This document shows positions 15,979-25,369 of a stretch of DNA of 64,000 nt, one piece after another; positions within the stretch are counted from its first letter, which is position 1; each line of letters starts with the position of its first letter. The notes beneath the pieces are model-generated. The model saw only the letters and a program-made list of their open reading frames with translations, was not told the origin of the DNA and searched no databases. Source of the DNA: Enterovibrio sp051650965 (GTDB lineage Bacteria > Pseudomonadota > Gammaproteobacteria > Enterobacterales > Vibrionaceae). The translations under genes were made by a program, and so were the position numbers. The stretch covers positions 1 to 64,000 of the forward strand of contig JBOFRL010000041.1 in NCBI GenBank assembly GCA_051650965.1, given 5' to 3'.

Positions 15979-18081
15979 TTGTATCATTTTGAACCTTTAG
16001 AGAAAATTGCTAAACAGTACCTGCCTGAAGCAGAATTAGAGGCGGTCAGGGAGGCTTTTTTCGTGGCGCGCAATGCGCATGAAGGTCAAAAACGTTCCAG
16101 CGGCGAAGCCTATATTTATCATCCTGTTAATGTTGCCTGCATCTTGGCTGAGATGCATCTTGATTACCAAACATTAATGGCCGCACTGCTGCATGATGTA
16201 ATAGAAGATACCGAGATCACCAAAGACGACTTAAAAGAGCGCTTTGGTGAGACCGTCGCCGACCTCGTCGATGGCGTATCAAAGCTCGATAAACTCAAAT
16301 TTCGCGACCGCAAAGAGGCGCAGGCAGAAAATTTTCGCAAAATGATCATGGCGATGGCACATGACATTCGCGTCATTTTGATAAAACTGGCCGACCGCAC
16401 TCACAATATGCGCACCCTAGAAGCGCTGCGCCCCGACAAGCGCCGCCGCATCGCCAAAGAGACCTTGGAAATTTTTGCGCCGCTCGCGCATCGCCTTGGT
16501 ATTCATAACATTAAGCTTGAGCTTGAAGATCTCGGCTTTAAAGCGCTCTACCCCAACCGCTACCGCGTCCTTAAAAAAGTGGTGCAGCACGCACGCGGCA
16601 ATCGCAAAGAAATTGTGCAGCGGCTAAGAAATGAAATTATCGCAAGACTGCAAGAAGCGAAGATCAACGCGCAAGTACAAGGGCGCGAGAAAAATCTCTA
16701 CTCCATCTACAACAAGATGAAAAGCAAAGAGCTGCGTTTTTACTCCATCATGGATCTCTATGCGTTTCGTATTATTGTTGACGATTTAGACACTTGCTAT
16801 CGAGTGCTCGGGCAAATGCACAACTTGTACAAGCCTCGCCCCGGCCGCATGAAAGACTACATCGCAGTGCCCAAGGCCAACGGTTATCAGTCGGTACACA
16901 CCTCGCTAATTGGCCCGCACGGCGTGCCGATAGAGATCCAGATCCGCACCGAATACATGGAGCAGATGGCTAACAAAGGGGTGGCGGCGCACTGGATTTA
17001 TAAAGACGGTAGCAAATCGCAAAATATCGGCACCACGGCGCAAATTCGCGCGCAGCGTTGGATGCAAAGCCTCATCGAGCTGCAGCAAAATACCGGCAAC
17101 TCGCTCGAATTCATCGAGAACGTAAAATCCGATCTCTTCCCTGACGAAATTTTTGTGTTTACCCCAAAAGGGCGCATCGTGGAGCTCCCCTTTGGCGCGA
17201 CGGCGGTTGATTTTGCCTACGCGGTGCATTCTGATGTTGGCAATCAATGCGTTGGTGCGCGCGTCGATCAGCGCTCGTATCCACTCAGCCAGCCGCTAAA
17301 AAATGGGCAAACCGTTGAAATAATTACAACTCCTGACGCAAAACCGAATGCAACGTGGCTCAACTACGTGGTTACGGCCAGAGCCCGTACCAAAATTCGT
17401 CAGCAGCTAAAAACAAAGCAGCGCAAAGACGCCGTCTCCCAAGGGAAAAGACTTTTAAATCATGCGCTTGGCACAATCAACATCAACGATATTCCAAAAC
17501 AAGACGTCCAGCGCGTTCTAAAAGAGCTTAAACTGGCGAGCTTGGAAGATCTGCTGGCACAAATTGGCCTTGGCGAGCTGATGAGCATCATGGTGGCCAA
17601 ACGCCTCTTGCCAGAACATATGCCAATAGAAAGAGTTAACCATCTTCCTATTCGCGGCAGCGAAGGGATGCTGCTCTCCTACGCCAAATGCTGCTACCCT
17701 ATTCCCGGCGATCAGATCATCGCGCATGTCAGCCCCGGCAAAGGGCTTGTGGTCCATCGCGAAGCTTGCACCAACGTTAAAAATCATCGCCAAGAAGCAG
17801 AAAAATATATCAATGTCGATTGGTCGACAGAAATTGAGCAGGACTTTACCGCCGGCGTGCGCGTCGATCTGCACAAACACCAAGGCGCACTCGCCGAGCT
17901 GACCGTGCGTATCGCCAACACCGGCTCCAACATTCAAAGCCTGAGCACCGAAGAGCGCGACGGGCGTCTGTTTACCGTACACATGCTCCTCACCGCCAAA
18001 GATCGCGTGCATTTAGCCAACATCATGCGCCGCATTCGCGTCCTCCCTAATGTGATAAAAGTGCGCCGCGTTGGCCATTGA
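15979..18081 (+). CDS. spoT: Bifunctional (p)ppGpp synthase/hydrolase SpoT
   Basis: Makes and degrades the alarmone (p)ppGpp. Domains in order over 700 residues: HD hydrolase (LLHDVIEDTEI near residue 70, RTHNMRTL), RelA-type synthetase (RIIVDDLDTCYRVLG, GYQSVHTSLIGP and EIQIRTEYMEQMA), TGS (DEIFVFTPKGRIVELP), helical and conserved-cysteine region (AKCCYPIPGD) and C-terminal ACT. The HD residues are intact, so hydrolysis should be active. The start is TTG at 15979, preceded by AAGGGA; this aligns exactly with the MYLFE start of E. coli SpoT, also known to use TTG. Confidence 0.96.
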   Translation: MYHFEPLEKIAKQYLPEAELEAVREAFFVARNAHEGQKRSSGEAYIYHPVNVACILAEMHLDYQTLMAALLHDVIEDTEITKDDLKERFGETVADLVDGVSKLDKLKFRDRKEAQAENFRKMIMAMAHDIRVILIKLADRTHNMRTLEALRPDKRRRIAKETLEIFAPLAHRLGIHNIKLELEDLGFKALYPNRYRVLKKVVQHARGNRKEIVQRLRNEIIARLQEAKINAQVQGREKNLYSIYNKMKSKELRFYSIMDLYAFRIIVDDLDTCYRVLGQMHNLYKPRPGRMKDYIAVPKANGYQSVHTSLIGPHGVPIEIQIRTEYMEQMANKGVAAHWIYKDGSKSQNIGTTAQIRAQRWMQSLIELQQNTGNSLEFIENVKSDLFPDEIFVFTPKGRIVELPFGATAVDFAYAVHSDVGNQCVGARVDQRSYPLSQPLKNGQTVEIITTPDAKPNATWLNYVVTARARTKIRQQLKTKQRKDAVSQGKRLLNHALGTININDIPKQDVQRVLKELKLASLEDLLAQIGLGELMSIMVAKRLLPEHMPIERVNHLPIRGSEGMLLSYAKCCYPIPGDQIIAHVSPGKGLVVHREACTNVKNHRQEAEKYINVDWSTEIEQDFTAGVRVDLHKHQGALAELTVRIANTGSNIQSLSTEERDGRLFTVHMLLTAKDRVHLANIMRRIRVLPNVIKVRRVGH

Positions 18082-18141
18082 CGGCTCTCTCATTCATTCG
18101 CGTGCATAGTTTTGCACAGATCAACCACTCAAAGGGATCCC

Positions 18142-20454
18142 ATGACAATTTTTAAGCAAATTGCCAGTGAACTGAGCGTTCAAGAAGCACAAGTGATTGC
18201 AGCCGTAACGCTGCTTGATGATGGCAATACCGTGCCATTTATCGCCCGCTACCGCAAAGAAGTGACCAACGGCTTAGACGACACCCAACTGCGCACGCTA
18301 GAAGCGCGTCTTTCTTACCTGCGCGAGCTTGAAGATCGTCGCCAAGTGATCCTCAAATCTATCGATGAACAAGGCAAGCTTTCTGACGCGCTTCGTAAGC
18401 AACTTATTGAAGCGCAAAGTAAAACTGTTCTAGAAGATCTCTATTTGCCCTACAAACCAAAACGGCGTACTAAAGGACAAATCGCGATTGAAGCGGGCAT
18501 TTTGCCGCTTGCCGAAGCGCTTTGGCAAAATCCGCAGCTAAGCCCAGAAGAGGCCGCGCAAGAGTATCTTGCGCCCGAAGCGGGATTTGCCGACAGCAAA
18601 GCGGTGCTTGAAGGCGCGCGCGCCATTTTGATGGAGCAATTCGCCGAAGATGCGCAGCTACTTGGCAAAATTCGCCAACATTTGCAGCAACATGCCCACT
18701 TACAAGCACAAGTTATTGCAGGCAAAGAGCACGAAGGCGCCAAATTTCAGGACTATTTTGAGTACGATGAAAAGCTTAACGCCGTGCCGCCACATCGCGC
18801 GCTCGCACTTTTTCGCGGCCGCAACGAAGGCATTTTGCAGCTCAGCATGCAAGCCGATCCAGCTCAAGAGTCGCCGGCGCAAGGCTCATATTGCGAAAAA
18901 ATCATCATGGATCACTACCAAGTTTCGTTTAACGGCCAGCCCGCCGACGCTTGGCGCAAGCAGGTCGTTACTTTTGCATGGAAAATCAAAATCCAGCTGC
19001 ACATGGAGACGGAATTTTTGGCTGAGCTGCGCGAAAAGGCTGAGCTGCAGTCGATCGAGGTTTTTGCCAGCAATTTGAAAGATCTGCTGATGGCCGCTCC
19101 TGCAGGCCCGCGCTGCACTATGGGCATCGACCCAGGCCTTCGCACCGGCTGCAAAGTCGCAGTAGTCGACAATACTGGGAAACTGATTGAAACGGCGACA
19201 ATTTACCCAACTGCGCCGCACAATCAAGTCGAGGCGGCTGCACGCGTTTTGCTCGCGCTGATCAAAAAGCACCACATCAATTTGATTGCGATCGGCAACG
19301 GCACCGCCTCGCGCGAAACCGACGCTTTTGTCGCGCAGATGCTAAAGCAGGCGCAGCTTAAAATTCAAACTGTTATCGTAAGTGAAGCAGGAGCTTCGGT
19401 CTATTCTGCGTCACAACTTGCGGCTGATGAGTTTCCGCAGCTCGACGTTTCTCTGCGCGGCGCCGTTTCTATCGCTCGCCGCTTGCAAGATCCGCTTGCC
19501 GAGCTTGTAAAAATTGACCCTAAATCAATCGGTGTGGGCCAATATCAGCACGACGTTAACCAAAATTTACTCGCGAAAAAGCTCGACGCAGTGGTCGAGG
19601 ACTGCGTGAACAGCGTTGGCGTTGATGTGAATAGCGCGTCGGCCGCGCTACTTTGCCGAGTTGCGGGACTGTCGCACACCATCGCCGCCAATATTGTTGC
19701 CTTCCGCGATGCTAATGGCCGCTTCACCAACCGCAAAACGCTGCTAAAAGTGCCGCGACTTGGGCCAAAGGCGTTTGAGCAGTGCGGTGGATTTTTGCGC
19801 GTGATGGATGGCAGTGATCCGCTCGACGCCTCAGCCGTGCACCCTGAAGCTTACCCGCTGGTACAAAAAATCGCGCACAAGGCCGGCAAGCCGCTGCCCA
19901 GCATCATCGGCAATCACGATTTTTTACGCACGCTTAAAGCGCAAGATTTTGCGGATGAAACGTTCGGCATTCCAACAATTACCGATATTTTACAAGAGCT
20001 TGCAAAGCCTGGGCGCGACCCTCGTCCTGAATTTACCACGGTTAATTATGCTGACGGCATCCACGAGATCAAAGATCTTAAAACGGGCATGATCCTCGAA
20101 GGCGTGATCACCAACGTCACGCATTTTGGCGCGTTTGTCGACATTGGCGTGCACCAAGATGGCTTGGTCCACATTTCGGCCTTGTCCGACAAATTTATCA
20201 GCGATCCGCGCGAGCTGGTGAAAACCGGCATGGTTGTCAAAGTCAAAGTGATGGAAGTGGATGCGCCGCGCAAGCGCATTGGCCTCTCGATGCGCCTGTC
20301 GGATGACCCTGCGCAAGCCAAAGAGCCAAACAAAGCGGCGCGCACGGCCTCGAACCAAGAGAAAAACAAGGGCAAGAGTTTTACTCAGCCTAATGCGGCG
20401 CCTGCGTTTAACAACGCCTTTGCCCAAGCGTTTGCTAACGCCAAGCAAAAGTGA
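18142..20454 (+). CDS. tex: Tex-family RNA-binding transcription accessory protein
   Basis: A 770-residue Tex/YhgF protein, a nucleic-acid-binding factor related to eukaryotic Spt6. Seen in order: N-terminal helical region (VPFIARYRKE, LYLPYKPKRRTKGQIA), YqgF/RNase H-like domain beginning MGIDPGLRTGCKVAVVD, helix-hairpin-helix segment (NRKTLLKVPRLGPKAFEQC) and a C-terminal S1 domain (GVITNVTHFGAFVDIGVHQ), then a low-complexity tail. AAAGGGA lies just before the chosen ATG. A bidirectional terminator follows. Confidence 0.95.
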   Translation: MTIFKQIASELSVQEAQVIAAVTLLDDGNTVPFIARYRKEVTNGLDDTQLRTLEARLSYLRELEDRRQVILKSIDEQGKLSDALRKQLIEAQSKTVLEDLYLPYKPKRRTKGQIAIEAGILPLAEALWQNPQLSPEEAAQEYLAPEAGFADSKAVLEGARAILMEQFAEDAQLLGKIRQHLQQHAHLQAQVIAGKEHEGAKFQDYFEYDEKLNAVPPHRALALFRGRNEGILQLSMQADPAQESPAQGSYCEKIIMDHYQVSFNGQPADAWRKQVVTFAWKIKIQLHMETEFLAELREKAELQSIEVFASNLKDLLMAAPAGPRCTMGIDPGLRTGCKVAVVDNTGKLIETATIYPTAPHNQVEAAARVLLALIKKHHINLIAIGNGTASRETDAFVAQMLKQAQLKIQTVIVSEAGASVYSASQLAADEFPQLDVSLRGAVSIARRLQDPLAELVKIDPKSIGVGQYQHDVNQNLLAKKLDAVVEDCVNSVGVDVNSASAALLCRVAGLSHTIAANIVAFRDANGRFTNRKTLLKVPRLGPKAFEQCGGFLRVMDGSDPLDASAVHPEAYPLVQKIAHKAGKPLPSIIGNHDFLRTLKAQDFADETFGIPTITDILQELAKPGRDPRPEFTTVNYADGIHEIKDLKTGMILEGVITNVTHFGAFVDIGVHQDGLVHISALSDKFISDPRELVKTGMVVKVKVMEVDAPRKRIGLSMRLSDDPAQAKEPNKAARTASNQEKNKGKSFTQPNAAPAFNNAFAQAFANAKQK

Positions 20455-20476
20455 AGCGCTAAAAAATCGGCAAATA

Positions 20477-20502
20477 AAAAAGGGACTGATGAGTCCCTTT
20501 TT
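20477..20502. terminator. Bidirectional terminator between tex and the 158-residue gene
   Basis: Hairpin AAAAAGGGACT-GATG-AGTCCCTTTTT with T-runs on both strands lies 23 nt after the tex stop and 28 nt after the stop of the convergent gene. It can serve both. Confidence 0.9.
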
Positions 20503-20530
20503 CACATGGCTAACTTGCTGGCCTTGTAAG

Positions 20531-21007
20531 CTAAACGATGATCAGCACATCGCTGGGCTTATAACCGACAGATGAGCGTTTATAGCGCAAAGCGACCACG
20601 GCAGCTTGTCGCTCAGCACTCGGCAGCGCGGCAAGCTGCTCTAGCACCACTTTGGGCAATTTCAACTTCAGCGAATAGCCATTATTAGAATGATTTGGCA
20701 CATAGGTGTCTATCGAGAGCAGCTGCGCTATCTCTTCGAGCGTGCTGTCGACGTCAAAACTTGCCGGCGAATGGGACGTGTCATCCTCTTCGCCGGTAAA
20801 ATAGGTGGGATGATCGGCAGGATCCCAAGAAGGGCGTTTCATCTGCTTTTCATCGGCAAAAATGGCATTGTCTGGCGGCACTTGCTGAGATTTGTTGACA
20901 GGCGTAACTTTGTTGCGGGCACGGTTGACGCGAGCAGCTTGCTCCGTCTGCGGATTGACACCTGGGGCCAAAACTGCAATACCTACGTTGGCTGGTGAAA
21001 TACTCAT
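20531..21007 (-). CDS. Hypothetical protein, disordered N-terminus
   Basis: I do not recognise this 158-residue protein. The first 90 or so residues are rich in Pro, Asn, Gln, Asp and Ser and look disordered; the last 65 (TLEEIAQLLS ... SLKLKLPKVVLEQLAALPS) look like a small helical domain. There is no signal peptide or membrane segment. The start has no strong ribosome-binding site. It occupies the place next to comF where E. coli carries bioH. Codon use resembles its neighbours, which supports a real gene. Confidence 0.65.
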   Translation of the reverse strand: MSISPANVGIAVLAPGVNPQTEQAARVNRARNKVTPVNKSQQVPPDNAIFADEKQMKRPSWDPADHPTYFTGEEDDTSHSPASFDVDSTLEEIAQLLSIDTYVPNHSNNGYSLKLKLPKVVLEQLAALPSAERQAAVVALRYKRSSVGYKPSDVLIIV

Positions 21008-21262
21008 TTATCCCCCTACCATTGCTGTGCAAAATAAAGATCCATCAACTCTACGACACAGATCCCACTCCACCTTTACATCGTATACGATAGCGCCCTA
21101 TGCCGAGAGATATTTTTTGCTTGATCTCACGGCATAAACCAAGAAAGCTGCGGAAAAATTCGCGGCCAATTTGCACTCTATCCAAACAAAACAAACAGTT
21201 AATCACGTTTAAACTGCCATCTAGTAAGCTATCGGCTCGTGCAGAAAAAAATTTACCCATTT

Positions 21263-21988
21263 ATGCATTTGCCCACACACTTTGCCAACAAATTAAAATG
21301 CGCCGTGCTAAAAGCGCTGCCGCTGCGCTGCATACTTTGTCACAACAGTTTAGAAAATGATGACTTAACAAGGCCTTGGTGCGACTCTTGTCAAACCGAG
21401 CTGCCACGCACTGCGCGCTGCCAAAAATGTGGCCTTGAAACCGAGCGCGACTGCAACGGCTGCTGCCAGTGCATCAATCTCGTTTTGCCTTGGGATTCAT
21501 TAAGTTGCATTAGCCGCTACGACTACCCTTACGACAAATTGCTGCACCGCTTTAAATACCAAGGACAATTTTGGCTCGCAAAGCCTCTTGCCAAAATGCT
21601 TGCCAAAGAGATAATCTCTCCAGCGCCACAATTGCTCGCCGTTCCAATGCACTGGCAGCGCAGAATGGTACGCGGATTTAATCACAGCCAGCTGCTAGCA
21701 ACCCATTTGGCCGCCGAGCTGCAAGTCAGCTGCGCCGCAAATGTACTAGAGCGCACGCGCGCGACACGGCCACAGCAGATGCTAAGCCGCCAGCAGCGCC
21801 TGACCAATCTAAAAAATGCATTTAAAATCAATGGTGTTTGCGCAAAACACGTCGCGATAGTTGACGACGTTGTCACGACCGGCGCGACAGTAAAAGCCAT
21901 CGCGCAAGAGCTAAAACTTGCAGGCGTCGAAAAAATTGATGTCTATTGCCTTGCAAGAACAGTATACAATTCACACTCAATGCCATAA
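21263..21988 (+). CDS. comF: ComF/GntX family phosphoribosyltransferase-like protein
   Basis: Member of the ComF family, required for DNA uptake in naturally competent bacteria and called GntX in E. coli. The N-terminal part has a zinc-finger-like set of cysteines (CILC, CDSCQ, CQKCG, CNGCCQC). The C-terminal part carries the PRPP-binding loop VAIVDDVVTTGATVKAI near the end. ATG at 21263 gives 241 residues; a GTG at 21239 would add eight. It sits directly before nfuA, as in E. coli. comM, another transformation gene, is broken at the right end of the window. Confidence 0.88.
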   Translation: MHLPTHFANKLKCAVLKALPLRCILCHNSLENDDLTRPWCDSCQTELPRTARCQKCGLETERDCNGCCQCINLVLPWDSLSCISRYDYPYDKLLHRFKYQGQFWLAKPLAKMLAKEIISPAPQLLAVPMHWQRRMVRGFNHSQLLATHLAAELQVSCAANVLERTRATRPQQMLSRQQRLTNLKNAFKINGVCAKHVAIVDDVVTTGATVKAIAQELKLAGVEKIDVYCLARTVYNSHSMP

Positions 21989-22051
21989 AGCCGATGCTAG
22001 GCATGAATTTTCAAGTAAAATGGCCCTATTTTCCCTGCAAAGGAGTTCTTT

Positions 22052-22636
22052 GTGACTCATATAACTATCACGCCAGCGGCGCAGCAACACTTCGCCAAAT
22101 TGTTAGCTCAGCAACCTGAAGGCACCGAGCTGCGTGTTTTCGTTGTAAATCCTGGCACAGCGCAAGCTGAATGTGGCGTTTCTTACTGCCCGCCCAACTC
22201 CACCGAAAGCGATGATACAAAAATCGACTTCGAACACTTTTGCACTTATATCGATGCGCGCAGCTTCCCTTTTTTGCAGGACGCCGTCATTGATTTTGTG
22301 ACCGATAAAATGGGCTCGCAATTGACCTTAAAAGCGCCCAACGCCAAAGTGCGCCAAGTCAACGCCGATGCGCCGCTCTTTGAGCGCGTCAACTATGTGA
22401 TAGAAACGCAGGTAAATCCTCAACTTGCAGGACACGGCGGCCACATTCGCCTTATCGAAATCACAGAGGAAGGCGCGGCGGTGATCCAATTTGGCGGCGG
22501 CTGTAATGGCTGCTCGATGGTCGATGTCACGCTCAAAGATGGTATTGAAAAAGAGTTACTTGCCGAGTTTAGTGGCGAGCTGACCGGCGTCAAAGATGTC
22601 ACAGAGCATCAAGCTGGATCGCACTCTTACTATTAA
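22052..22636 (+). CDS. nfuA: Fe-S biogenesis protein NfuA
   Basis: Carrier for [4Fe-4S] clusters to target proteins, important under oxidative or iron stress. The 194-residue protein has an N-terminal degenerate A-type domain and a C-terminal Nfu domain with the cluster-binding cysteines at residues 151 and 154 (GGGCNGCSMVDVTLKDG). The start is GTG with AGGAG 7 nt upstream. It follows comF after 63 nt. Confidence 0.95.
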   Translation: MTHITITPAAQQHFAKLLAQQPEGTELRVFVVNPGTAQAECGVSYCPPNSTESDDTKIDFEHFCTYIDARSFPFLQDAVIDFVTDKMGSQLTLKAPNAKVRQVNADAPLFERVNYVIETQVNPQLAGHGGHIRLIEITEEGAAVIQFGGGCNGCSMVDVTLKDGIEKELLAEFSGELTGVKDVTEHQAGSHSYY

Positions 22637-22657
22637 TACTATTAAAATCAATAAGTA

Positions 22658-22691
22658 GCAGTTAATTTTGCTAGAAATGGCGGTTAACTGC
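22658..22691. repeat. Inverted repeat after nfuA
   Basis: Arms GCAGTTAA (22658-22665) and TTAACTGC (22684-22691) are perfectly complementary, in the 173-nt gap before plsB. There is no T-run, so its role (terminator, operator or mRNA stability) is open. Confidence 0.35.
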
Positions 22692-22809
22692 GCCAATAAT
22701 ACGCGAACTCAAAATTTTATTGTGCCTTATTTGTTACGTCGCAATTTAAACGATTAAAAGCAAATGCGCAGCTGCGTGTACGAAGCTTAAGCAACAAGGT
22801 TATAAATCA

Positions 22810-25302
22810 ATGTCTACCAATCAAAGCGCTCCCCTATTTTCTGCAGGCTCAGCCCTAAACTTGCTGATCAAAAGTCGCAGCATTCCAGAAAATCCTATTG
22901 CGCAATTTAACTACGATTTGACCAAACCTCTGCTCTATCTGCTGCCATCTGCAGCTAAAAGTGACCTTATTGCGCTACAGCAGTGCTGCGCAAACTTAGG
23001 GCTTCCCGATCCTCTTTCCTGTTTTGAATTAGCAGGCGAATTTTGGCCGCGTTGCTTATTTTTAGATAACGAGGGCGGCGCGCAGGACAATTTTGCAGGC
23101 CAATTTGCGCAGGCCACAACGCAGCTGCCGCAGAGCAGCCAAGCGCAGCTCTTAAAGCTTTTGCAATTACATCAGAAAAATGAACAGCTTGACCTGCAAA
23201 TCGTGCCGATCACACTACTTTGGAGCCGCAATCCCAGCACTAATAAAGCCAAGCAGCGCACAAAATTTGCCGCAAAAATAGCCAAAGCGCGTACGCTATT
23301 ACTGGATGGAAGAAGCGCGATTGTGCGCTTTAACTCTGCGCAATCAATGCGTTATTTTGCGACCGTGTACCCAGCGAACGCCGCGACAGTCAAAAAATGG
23401 CAGCGACTCGCACAGCGGCTCATTGGCCGCCAGCAGCTAAGCGCCAACGGCCCTGCTTTATCAAAGCGCCGAGATCTCATCCAAGAGGTGCTGCAAAGCG
23501 CCCATTTTCAGCAAGTGCTGCAAACGCACGCTCAGCAGCAAAACCTCAAGCTCAGCCAAGTTACAGCGCAAGCAACGAAAATGCTTGATGAAATCGCCGC
23601 CGATTTTTCACCGCGTCTTTTGCGAGTCGGCAGCAAAGTATCGTCTTGGGCGTGGCAGCATTTATATCAAAAAATTCATGTCATTAACTGCGAGTCGGTG
23701 CGCGCGCTCTCTGACAGCGGCCACGCGATCATCTATCTGCCGTGCCACCGCTCTCACATGGACTACCTGCTATTGGCATCGGTGCTGCACCAGCAAGGCC
23801 TTGTCCCAGCGCACACAGCCGCAGGCGTAAATCTCAACTTTTTCCCCGCAGGCGCGATTTTTCGACGCTGCGGCGCCTTTTTCTTGCGCCGCTCTTTTCG
23901 CGGCGATCAGCTCTACTCAGCGGTTTTTCGTGAATATTTAACCGTGCTGGTCGCTAAAGGCTATCCTATTGAATTTTTTATCGAAGGCGGCCGCTCGCGT
24001 ACGGGCAAACTGCGTATCCCCAAAACGGGCATGCTCGCCATGCTTATTGAGGCAATGCTGCGCTGCAATAAAAGCAAAATCGCCATCGTCCCGACCTACA
24101 TTGGCTACGAGCATGTCATGGAGGTGGAAACGTATGCGAGTGAATTGCAGGGCGAGAAAAAAACGCAGGAGAGTTTTAGCGATCTCTTTAATTTAACAAA
24201 GAAATTGCGCAATTACGGCGAAGGGTTTGTCAGTTTCGCAAAGCCTATCCTCATTCACCCTTTTTTGACTGCGCTCGACAGCCGCTGGCAAAGTAAACTT
24301 GAGGCTGACAAAGCGCTGCCCGCTTATTGGCCAAGCTTGATAAATAAGCTTGCAAACCAAACAGTTACCAATATTAACCGCGTAGCCAGCGTCAATGCGC
24401 TAAGCCTGTGCGTTTATGCGCTGCTAGCGGCAAAAGAGTACACGCTGAGTGAGGCGCAGCTGCAAAATCAGCTTAACCTTTTGATTGAGCTGTTAAAAGT
24501 TTCCGACAAGGGGCAAAATTTGCACCAAAGCGAGCCGGCCGAGCTTATCCAGCATGTTTGTTCGCTAAACAAAATCACGACTCACAGCAGCGAGCACGGC
24601 ACAACCTTTTCTCTAACGCCGCAGCAGGCGCAGCTTTCACACTATTATTACAATAATATCAGCCACTTATTTATCATCGAAGCGCTCGTCATTCACCTTT
24701 TACTGCAAAACGCGACCACCTCAGCCACTTTGCTAGCGCAGGTGCAAAGCCTCTACCCGCTGCTTAAGGCCGAGTTCTTTTTAGCGCTTGATGAGCAAAA
24801 ATTAGAGTCGCATATTGCCGCGGTTTTGCAGCTATTACTGCAAAAAGAGCTCATTTTTTGCGAAAATGACCGCTGGATCGCGATAGATGATCCGCAGCAG
24901 CAGTTGCAGGGTCTGTCTTTGCCGATCCGCGAATTTTTGCAGCGCTACACCACGGTGCTAGCCCTGCTCGCGCATAAAAAGACCGGTTCGTCTTCGCCTC
25001 TTACTGCGCAACATCTGAGCAAAATGCTGCAAAATGAGAGCAAAGTTTTGCAAAATCGCACTGATTTTGCCGCCGATCTCTATGATCCTGAGTCGATGGC
25101 GCTGACGCTTCACGCGCTGCAGCAGCAAGGTGCCATTAGCGAGACGGGGCTGTGCCACACCGACAAAATTTTGCACCTGCAAAATCAGCTGCTCACGCTC
25201 GACCAAAAGCTGGCGCAGCCAAGTTCGATTTTGCATCTGCTAGACGGCGCGATCTCGCAAGAAGAGGTGGCCCTCGCTTCAGTGCCAGCGTCGCAGGCAT
25301 AA
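22810..25302 (+). CDS. plsB: Glycerol-3-phosphate 1-O-acyltransferase PlsB
   Basis: First committed step of phospholipid synthesis at the inner membrane: acylates sn-glycerol 3-phosphate from acyl-ACP or acyl-CoA. The 830-residue protein has all acyltransferase blocks: CHRSHMDYLLL (HX4D, about residue 315), GAFFLRRSF, FIEGGRSRTGK and VPTYIGYEHVME. Length is close to E. coli PlsB (about 807). It is convergent with ubiA, an arrangement shared with E. coli. Confidence 0.96.
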   Translation: MSTNQSAPLFSAGSALNLLIKSRSIPENPIAQFNYDLTKPLLYLLPSAAKSDLIALQQCCANLGLPDPLSCFELAGEFWPRCLFLDNEGGAQDNFAGQFAQATTQLPQSSQAQLLKLLQLHQKNEQLDLQIVPITLLWSRNPSTNKAKQRTKFAAKIAKARTLLLDGRSAIVRFNSAQSMRYFATVYPANAATVKKWQRLAQRLIGRQQLSANGPALSKRRDLIQEVLQSAHFQQVLQTHAQQQNLKLSQVTAQATKMLDEIAADFSPRLLRVGSKVSSWAWQHLYQKIHVINCESVRALSDSGHAIIYLPCHRSHMDYLLLASVLHQQGLVPAHTAAGVNLNFFPAGAIFRRCGAFFLRRSFRGDQLYSAVFREYLTVLVAKGYPIEFFIEGGRSRTGKLRIPKTGMLAMLIEAMLRCNKSKIAIVPTYIGYEHVMEVETYASELQGEKKTQESFSDLFNLTKKLRNYGEGFVSFAKPILIHPFLTALDSRWQSKLEADKALPAYWPSLINKLANQTVTNINRVASVNALSLCVYALLAAKEYTLSEAQLQNQLNLLIELLKVSDKGQNLHQSEPAELIQHVCSLNKITTHSSEHGTTFSLTPQQAQLSHYYYNNISHLFIIEALVIHLLLQNATTSATLLAQVQSLYPLLKAEFFLALDEQKLESHIAAVLQLLLQKELIFCENDRWIAIDDPQQQLQGLSLPIREFLQRYTTVLALLAHKKTGSSSPLTAQHLSKMLQNESKVLQNRTDFAADLYDPESMALTLHALQQQGAISETGLCHTDKILHLQNQLLTLDQKLAQPSSILHLLDGAISQEEVALASVPASQA

Positions 25303-25309
25303 AAATAAA

Positions 25310-25337
25310 GCTGCTTACGGCAAACGCCCTAAGCAGC
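25310..25337 (+). terminator. Hairpin after plsB
   Basis: Arms GCTGCTTA (25310-25317) and TAAGCAGC (25330-25337) form an 8-bp stem 7 nt after the plsB stop. The following bases are pyrimidine-rich (CTCTCG) but not a clean T-run. Confidence 0.5.
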
Positions 25338-25369
25338 CTCTCGACATTTCTTACTGACGAAAAACAGCG

